Assembly (NCBI RefSeq): GCF_020537505.1
Contig: NZ_JAJBMO010000008.1
Span: 62,001 to 126,000 of the forward strand
DNA length: 64,000 bases
Origin: Blautia glucerasea
GTDB taxonomy: Bacteria; Bacillota; Clostridia; Lachnospirales; Lachnospiraceae
Direction of reading: 5' to 3'
Part shown: in pieces, positions 59,021 through 64,000 of the stretch
Position numbering within the stretch: the stretch's first letter is position 1
Layout of the letters: each line of letters begins with the position of its first letter
Translations under genes and position numbers: made by a program
Notes under the pieces: generated by a model
What the model was told of the DNA's origin: nothing
What the model saw: the letters and a program-made list of their open reading frames with translations, nothing else
The model's database searches: none

Positions 59021-60517
59021 TTATTTATTTGCTTTTTCCTGATACTCCAGGCATTTTTCCAAAAATGCCTGGGGGATTCGCGGATTCGCATAATAATATA
59101 AATGTGGAAAACCAGCTAACATAGTGTCAGTTCCGTGGATGCAATCCCAGCCGCGGCTGCTCCCTGGCTTTGAAGCATGAAACGTGGTTCCGCAATTTTC
59201 CGAATCAAAATAGTGAAATTCGTGGGCAGGGCTATGACCAAGATCTGTCTCCCCTAGAACGCGGAATTTAGTTTCTGTCATCTGCGTATTATTCTGTTCT
59301 AAAGTAATATATCCAAAACGGGTTAGCCTTGGCGTACGCCATACTTTGCCTGGAATCACTCCTGCCATTTCGTAGAAATTGCCGTCCATTCCCTCCATTT
59401 CTTCATGGAGATACATGAATCCGCCGCATTCTGCAAGACAAGGCATTCCACCTTTTATTGCTGTGGCAATTTCCTGCCGCATGGAAGCATTTTCTTCCAA
59501 TGCTTTTCCATTTAATTCCGGGTAACCACCGTAAAGCAGGATTCCATCCAGCTTTTCAGGTAAATGCTTATCATGTATAGGTGAGAATGGAACCAACTCA
59601 GCGCCCATAGAACGAAGTAAATCCAGATTGTCCTCATAGAAAAAACAAAATGCCTCATCTTTCGCCAAACCGATCTGAAGTTTCTTTTTACAGCTCCAAC
59701 TATAACTCTGACTCAGATCTTTCAGTCCTTCATTTTCTTTTGCTTCTCTGGCATTTTCGCTTACTTCTTCCAAACTTTCCAAGCTCTCATTTGTCTTTTC
59801 TAACGACGGATATTGAAGCTCTGGTGCCTCATTTGCCAGCTTCAGAATTTCTTCAATTTCCAGACTAGTTTCCAGCACCTCCGCCAGCTTTAAAAGCCGT
59901 CCTTTCAGTTCCGGGATTTCCTCTGGAAGAACCAGCCCTAAGTGTCGGCTCTCGATCACGCAGTCCTCCACCTTCGGCACGTAGCCCAGCACTTTAATAC
60001 CAAGCCCTTTTTCTACCAGCTTTTTCATTCTGGGATACAGCATAGGGGACATCTGGTTAAAGATCACCCCTTTTATATGGCTGTCCTTTTTGTACTCCAT
60101 GAACCCTTTTATGTAAGCGGCAAGAGAAACACTCATTCCCTTGCTGTTCACGATCAGGATCACAGGCGTATCCGTAACTCTTGCCAGGTCATAGGCGCTT
60201 GCCTGGGTAGTGGTTCCTGCCACACCGTCATAGAAACCCATAACCCCTTCCATTACAGCGATCTGGCAATCAGCGCTATTTTTTGCAAGGAGATATCTGG
60301 TGATCTTTTCCCCTGTAAAAAAGGTGTCCAGATTGCGGGATTTGGTGCCAATAACCTGGGTATGAAACATAGGATCAATATAATCCGGTCCACATTTAAA
60401 GGAAACTGTCTTCAAACCTCTATTTACCAGCACTTGTAAAAGTCCGCAGGTAAGAAGGGTTTTTCCGCTTCCGCTGGCTCCTGCTGCAAGCAAAATCCTG
60501 GGTATTCTTTTTTCCAT
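59021..60517 (-). CDS. cbiA: Cobyrinate a,c-diamide synthase
   Basis: 498 residues. It amidates the a and c side chains with glutamine and ATP. ILLAAGASGSGKTLLTCGLL is the P-loop; VMEGVMGFYDG follows; the glutaminase domain has CLAECGGFMYLHEEM (catalytic Cys). An acidic insert (about residues 230-290) separates the halves. GAGGAGGG precedes the ATG. Confidence 0.95.
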   Translation of the reverse strand: MEKRIPRILLAAGASGSGKTLLTCGLLQVLVNRGLKTVSFKCGPDYIDPMFHTQVIGTKSRNLDTFFTGEKITRYLLAKNSADCQIAVMEGVMGFYDGVAGTTTQASAYDLARVTDTPVILIVNSKGMSVSLAAYIKGFMEYKKDSHIKGVIFNQMSPMLYPRMKKLVEKGLGIKVLGYVPKVEDCVIESRHLGLVLPEEIPELKGRLLKLAEVLETSLEIEEILKLANEAPELQYPSLEKTNESLESLEEVSENAREAKENEGLKDLSQSYSWSCKKKLQIGLAKDEAFCFFYEDNLDLLRSMGAELVPFSPIHDKHLPEKLDGILLYGGYPELNGKALEENASMRQEIATAIKGGMPCLAECGGFMYLHEEMEGMDGNFYEMAGVIPGKVWRTPRLTRFGYITLEQNNTQMTETKFRVLGETDLGHSPAHEFHYFDSENCGTTFHASKPGSSRGWDCIHGTDTMLAGFPHLYYYANPRIPQAFLEKCLEYQEKANK

Positions 60518-60627
60518 GCTACTCCCTCCTCACCATTCTAAAAATTATGCAAACAACATTTCAAAAAACAAATCCTCTATAGTCTGATACCAATCCGTAA
60601 CTCTCCCTTGCATGCACACAAATGCCT

Positions 60628-62610
60628 TCATTCCATACGCTGCGGCTTCTGGCAGGTAATAATATAAATAGGGTTCTCCCCCATCATCAGATGATATCTT
60701 CCGATTTCCCTGGATCTGGAAGCTGCAAGCTGCACTACTTCCCGCTCTGCAAAATCGTATTCCTTCAGCACATCCAGTGCCTCACTGATGGTCTCCAGGG
60801 TAATGCAGTTGATCACGATCCGCACATCCTGGTTCTTTTTCAGAAGCAAAGCAACAATTTCTTTCAGGTTTCCTGACGAGCCACCGATAAATGCATGTGT
60901 GGGAACTGGCAGGGATGCAAGAGCCTCCGGTGCCTCTCCCTTTACGATTTCCAGATTATCGGCTGCAAACTTCTGTTTATTTTCATAAAGAAGCGCCACC
61001 GCATCATCCTTTTTCTCCACTGCAAAGACCTGTCCCTGATCAGCACGAAGTGCCATCTCCACAGAAACAGAACCGGTCCCTGCGCCTACATCGTAGCAGA
61101 TGGAGTCTTCCTGAAGACGTAGCTTGGAAAGGGAAACACAGCGCACCTCTTCTTTTGTCATAGGTGCTTTTCCCCGGATAAATTCCTCGTCCGGGATTCC
61201 ATGCGTGGAAAATGCCGGTCTGGCTTTCTCATTGTATGCACATACAACACTTAATGCCTGACCTTCATAGGAGATCAGTTCACTAGCTTTTGCATAGAAA
61301 ATCTTTTCCTCTGGATAGGAAAGGTTTTCTCCCACATAAAGTACCACATCTCCCATCTGGTATTCAACCAGCTTCTGCGCCAGCTCTGCTACTGCGCTTC
61401 CAGTTCCCAGAATGGAAAAGACTTTCTGATTATGTTTCACCATGGAAATCAGATTGCAGTTTTTGCCGTGGGCACTGGTGATCTTTGCATCATCCCAGGA
61501 CTGACCGATTCTGGACATGAAGTAAACCACCGAGGAGATTCCGCAGATAATTTCAATATCAGCTGAAATTTTCTTCAGCACATCCAGCAGTTTCTTCGCC
61601 CCACTGTAAAAACCTACGTCCCCAGACAAAGCGATCACAATATTCTCATATTCTGCATGGTTTTTAATATACTCTCCGATCACATCACTGCGGTATTCAT
61701 ACACCACCGGCTGTCCCGACTCCCGAATGGAATCTGCCATACGCTTTGCACCAATAATCAGATCTGCTTTCTGAACAGCCTTTTTGCCCTGAATGGTAAG
61801 GGTTTCTTTACTTCCCATTCCAATTCCCAGAAGAGTCACATGAGGCTTCTGGGTAAGTCCAAAACGGTCTGTCAGCATTCGCTTGCACTCTGCTACCGAA
61901 AGCCCCTCTTCCTGCAACGGTCTTCCAATGATAACAGGAATCACCTCACACATAAGTGCTGCGTCAATCTTTTCCTGGAAACCTCCTGCTTTTCCTGTGT
62001 CTTTAGTCACAAGATACTTGCAGTCATACTGACGGAGCATGGCAGCATTTAACTCCATGGAAAAAGGTCCCTGCATGCCGATCAGGTGCTTTCCCTCAAA
62101 GCCATAGCCCTTGCAGGTCTCCATTACAGATGGCAGAGACAGCACACGGGCATAAATACGCTCTCCGGCATCAGATAAGGCTGTAAATTTTCCAAGCTCC
62201 TTGCTGCCTGTAGTGAGCAGAATGTTCCCCTTTGTACCTTCCAGAAATTTCACTGCTGCCTCTGTGTCTTCCACATACACAGCCTTATCCTGATGGGAAC
62301 CGTTCTCACGAAGAACTCTCTCATAGGAAAATCCTGTGTTTTTGCAGGCAATCCGAATATTCGCCGTTACTTCTGCTGCATATGGATGAGTGGCATCAAG
62401 CACCAGCCTGGGACTGCGTTCCCTTAACAGCACTTCCATTTCTTCCCCAGTCAGACGGCCAGCATGGATTTTCAGATATTCGTCCTCTTTTAAAGATTTG
62501 CTGCCATAATCCGTGGCAACGCATGCAAGCACACTGACCTTATTCTTTGCCAGAAAGTTACATATCTGGCAGCCTTCTGTGGTGCCTGCAAATACAACAA
62601 CATCAGACAT
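60628..62610 (-). CDS. cbiJET: CbiJ-CbiE-CbiT fusion
   Basis: 660 residues. Residues 1 to about 250 are precorrin-6A reductase (VVFAGTTEGCQICNFLA, VLDATHPYAAEVTANI). Residues about 258-465 are CbiE, the C5 methyltransferase (VTLLGIGMGSKETLTIQG, IVIALSGDVGFYSGA). Residues about 470-655 are CbiT, the C15 methyltransferase/decarboxylase (ICYDVGAGTGSVSVEMALRA). CbiE-CbiT fusions (CobL) are known; adding CbiJ makes one chain for three sequential steps. It overlaps cbiH by eight bases. Confidence 0.94.
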   Translation of the reverse strand: MSDVVVFAGTTEGCQICNFLAKNKVSVLACVATDYGSKSLKEDEYLKIHAGRLTGEEMEVLLRERSPRLVLDATHPYAAEVTANIRIACKNTGFSYERVLRENGSHQDKAVYVEDTEAAVKFLEGTKGNILLTTGSKELGKFTALSDAGERIYARVLSLPSVMETCKGYGFEGKHLIGMQGPFSMELNAAMLRQYDCKYLVTKDTGKAGGFQEKIDAALMCEVIPVIIGRPLQEEGLSVAECKRMLTDRFGLTQKPHVTLLGIGMGSKETLTIQGKKAVQKADLIIGAKRMADSIRESGQPVVYEYRSDVIGEYIKNHAEYENIVIALSGDVGFYSGAKKLLDVLKKISADIEIICGISSVVYFMSRIGQSWDDAKITSAHGKNCNLISMVKHNQKVFSILGTGSAVAELAQKLVEYQMGDVVLYVGENLSYPEEKIFYAKASELISYEGQALSVVCAYNEKARPAFSTHGIPDEEFIRGKAPMTKEEVRCVSLSKLRLQEDSICYDVGAGTGSVSVEMALRADQGQVFAVEKKDDAVALLYENKQKFAADNLEIVKGEAPEALASLPVPTHAFIGGSSGNLKEIVALLLKKNQDVRIVINCITLETISEALDVLKEYDFAEREVVQLAASRSREIGRYHLMMGENPIYIITCQKPQRME

Positions 62611-63343
62611 TTTTATATCCTCTTGGTGTTACCATTTTTCCGTTTATATTTCGGGTCTGGGAATTTCCAATAAATACAGTAGTAAACATATCCACCTGGG
62701 TATCCTTTAGTTCTCCCAAGGTCATAACCTGAGCCTTCTCTCCTTCGCGGTTAATGTTCTGAACCGTACCGCACACGGTCTCCGGAGATTTATGCTGAAG
62801 CATAAGCTCGCAGGCTTTTTTCAGATAATCGTGTCTCTTATGGCTGGAAGGATTGTAAAGAACGATCACAAAATCTGCTTCAGAGGCCAGAAAAAGCCGT
62901 TTTTCAATTTTTTCCCAAGGGGTAAGCAGATCGCTAAGGCTGATCAGACAAAAATCATGGATAAGAGGTGCTCCAAGAACTGCGGCGCCTCCAGTCGCTG
63001 CAGTCACACCGGCAACCACTTCCAGCTCCACATCCGGGTAATTTGCACCGATCTCATACATAAGCCCAGCCATTCCATAGACACCTGCATCTCCACTGCA
63101 GATCATGGAAACAGTCTGTCCCTTCATAGCCTCGTCAAAAGCCATGACGCAACGGTCTACTTCTTTTCTCATTGGGGTTGTGAGAAAAGCTTTCCCTGGA
63201 AAATGATCTTTTACAAGATCGATATAAACGGTATATCCAACAATTACTTCGCTTTTTTCAAGCGCTGCAGCGGCAGCTCCTGTCATTCCTTCGTAGGAAC
63301 CAGGACCGATTCCTACCACATAGATTTTCTTTTCTTTATTCAA
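62603..63343 (-). CDS. cbiH: Cobalt-precorrin-3 C17-methyltransferase
   Basis: 246 residues from a TTG at 63343, seven bases after GGAGG. IYVVGIGPGSYEGMT, MICSGDAGVYGMAGLMYEI and VVAGVTAATGGAAVLGAPL are SAM-dependent tetrapyrrole methylase motifs. It acts with CbiG on ring contraction. Confidence 0.94.
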   Translation of the reverse strand: MNKEKKIYVVGIGPGSYEGMTGAAAAALEKSEVIVGYTVYIDLVKDHFPGKAFLTTPMRKEVDRCVMAFDEAMKGQTVSMICSGDAGVYGMAGLMYEIGANYPDVELEVVAGVTAATGGAAVLGAPLIHDFCLISLSDLLTPWEKIEKRLFLASEADFVIVLYNPSSHKRHDYLKKACELMLQHKSPETVCGTVQNINREGEKAQVMTLGELKDTQVDMFTTVFIGNSQTRNINGKMVTPRGYKNV

Positions 63344-64000
63344 AATGCATCCTCCATTCTCCAAGGGCAAGGGCTGTTGTCACACCCTCTGCACCATGTT
63401 TTCTCTGTATAAAATAAGTGCCAGTATCTTTATGGCTGGTATCTGCTTTTTGGCTTTCTCTTTCATCATGTCTGACTTCTGCCAGCATATCTGTTTTAAA
63501 ACCCACTTTTTTTGCCAAAAAACTCTCTATGGCTTTCACTGCGCTCCGCTCACACACATTATCTACCCCCACAGTCTTACTCACAAAGGAAGACGGGGTA
63601 AAGTCTCCTTCCACAGCCAAAAGTTCTTTGCTGGAAAAAGTAATAAAGGGAACGCCCAGCTTTTCTGCCAGAGCCAGAAGCCCTGGTTCTTCTTTTTTCA
63701 CATCAATGCTTGCAAGTGCGGCAATGGCCTCTTTGTAAACGTCATTTTCCTCCAGGCAGCCAAATGCTGCTTTTTCCACGGCTGATAATTCTTTATTTTT
63801 CCGGCAGCCCATTCCAAGTACCACGGATGGCGGAACTACATGGGTAGTTGAAGAAAATGGATGACAACTTTTATGTATGGTTACTGCGATTCCTACTGCC
63901 GGGAGCGGTCCGCCATCCACAGTCTCAAACCGCATTCCTGAGAACGATGTTTTATCTGTTTCTTCAAACAATAAATGTCTTTCATCATTTGCCTTCTGGC
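63336..64000 (-). CDS. cbiG: Cobalt-precorrin-5A hydrolase (partial)
   Basis: 221 codons visible; the frame is open to the right edge, so the 5' end is outside. CbiG opens the delta-lactone and loses C20 as acetaldehyde. The C-terminal domain has VLGMGCRKNKE, ITFSSKELLAVEGDFTPSSF, GVDNVCERSAVKA. A TTG start at 63971 is possible but the frame continues upstream with plausible CbiG sequence. Confidence 0.93.
   Translation of the reverse strand, partial: QKANDERHLLFEETDKTSFSGMRFETVDGGPLPAVGIAVTIHKSCHPFSSTTHVVPPSVVLGMGCRKNKELSAVEKAAFGCLEENDVYKEAIAALASIDVKKEEPGLLALAEKLGVPFITFSSKELLAVEGDFTPSSFVSKTVGVDNVCERSAVKAIESFLAKKVGFKTDMLAEVRHDERESQKADTSHKDTGTYFIQRKHGAEGVTTALALGEWRMHFE

Overview
The window suggests a Gram-positive anaerobe of the class Clostridia, most likely a Lachnospiraceae gut commensal of the Blautia type. 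The evidence is gene order and family rather than any marker gene. It carries an anaerobic cobalamin pathway (cbiK, cbiG, cbiC, cbiP, cbiB and others), a fused hemC-cobA-hemD gene, cobalamin riboswitches, TTG/GTG starts behind strong Shine-Dalgarno (SD) sites, and a SPP1/HK97-type siphophage.

Positions 1 to about 31,150 are a prophage whose left end lies outside the window. The late and early genes run leftward on the minus strand. From right to left they are: an early region of small unknown genes (24.7-23.4 kb), an HUH-type Rep protein with a possible plus-strand regulatory RNA, a degenerate RNase H-like protein, PcfK, PcfJ and a DUF3102-like protein (23.2-18.0 kb), many small genes (18-15 kb), a late-gene activator, a tRNA-like sequence and a DUF2971 moron. 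Packaging and head genes follow (13.1-4.8 kb: terS, terL, portal, minor capsid protein, a Thoeris anti-defence Tad2-like moron, scaffold, major capsid), and then connector and tail genes to the tape measure, which leaves the window at base 1. No lysis genes are visible.

Positions 24.7-30.9 kb hold the lysogeny side, mostly on the plus strand. It includes three or four repeated divergent promoter cassettes flanked by small unknown genes, a Cro/CI-like switch with three 13-bp operators, a type I toxin-antitoxin locus, an ImmA-like protein, DinD, and a tyrosine integrase broken by a frameshift at a G5 tract. The right prophage-host junction lies between 30.9 and 31.2 kb.

Host genes follow. First come a DAP-decarboxylase-like gene and pyruvate kinase, a rhomboid-like membrane protein, a CorA transporter and aroC. 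An orphan cobalamin riboswitch with a remnant of a substrate-binding protein gene and a lactonase-like propeller gene come next. The hemA - precorrin-2 dehydrogenase - hemC/cobA/hemD - hemB - hemL operon takes glutamyl-tRNA to uroporphyrinogen III and precorrin-2/sirohydrochlorin. A riboswitch-led BtuFCD-type importer operon ends in a CGGC-domain gene. CbiK inserts cobalt. After an inositol-phosphatase-like gene, a radical SAM gene and a divergent pyridoxal kinase / MocR pair, the cbi operon (cbiG, cbiH, cbiJ-E-T, cbiA, cbiB, cobD, cbiP, cbiC) runs to the right edge. Together these genes cover B12 precursor synthesis, ring modification, amidation, linker attachment and corrinoid uptake.

Most notable observations: a plasmid-like RNA that may control the phage Rep gene; a tandem Tad2-like anti-defence gene; repeated divergent moron cassettes; an Fst/par-like toxin-antitoxin; a MocR regulator with Arg in place of the PLP lysine; and an orphan riboswitch with an intact promoter.
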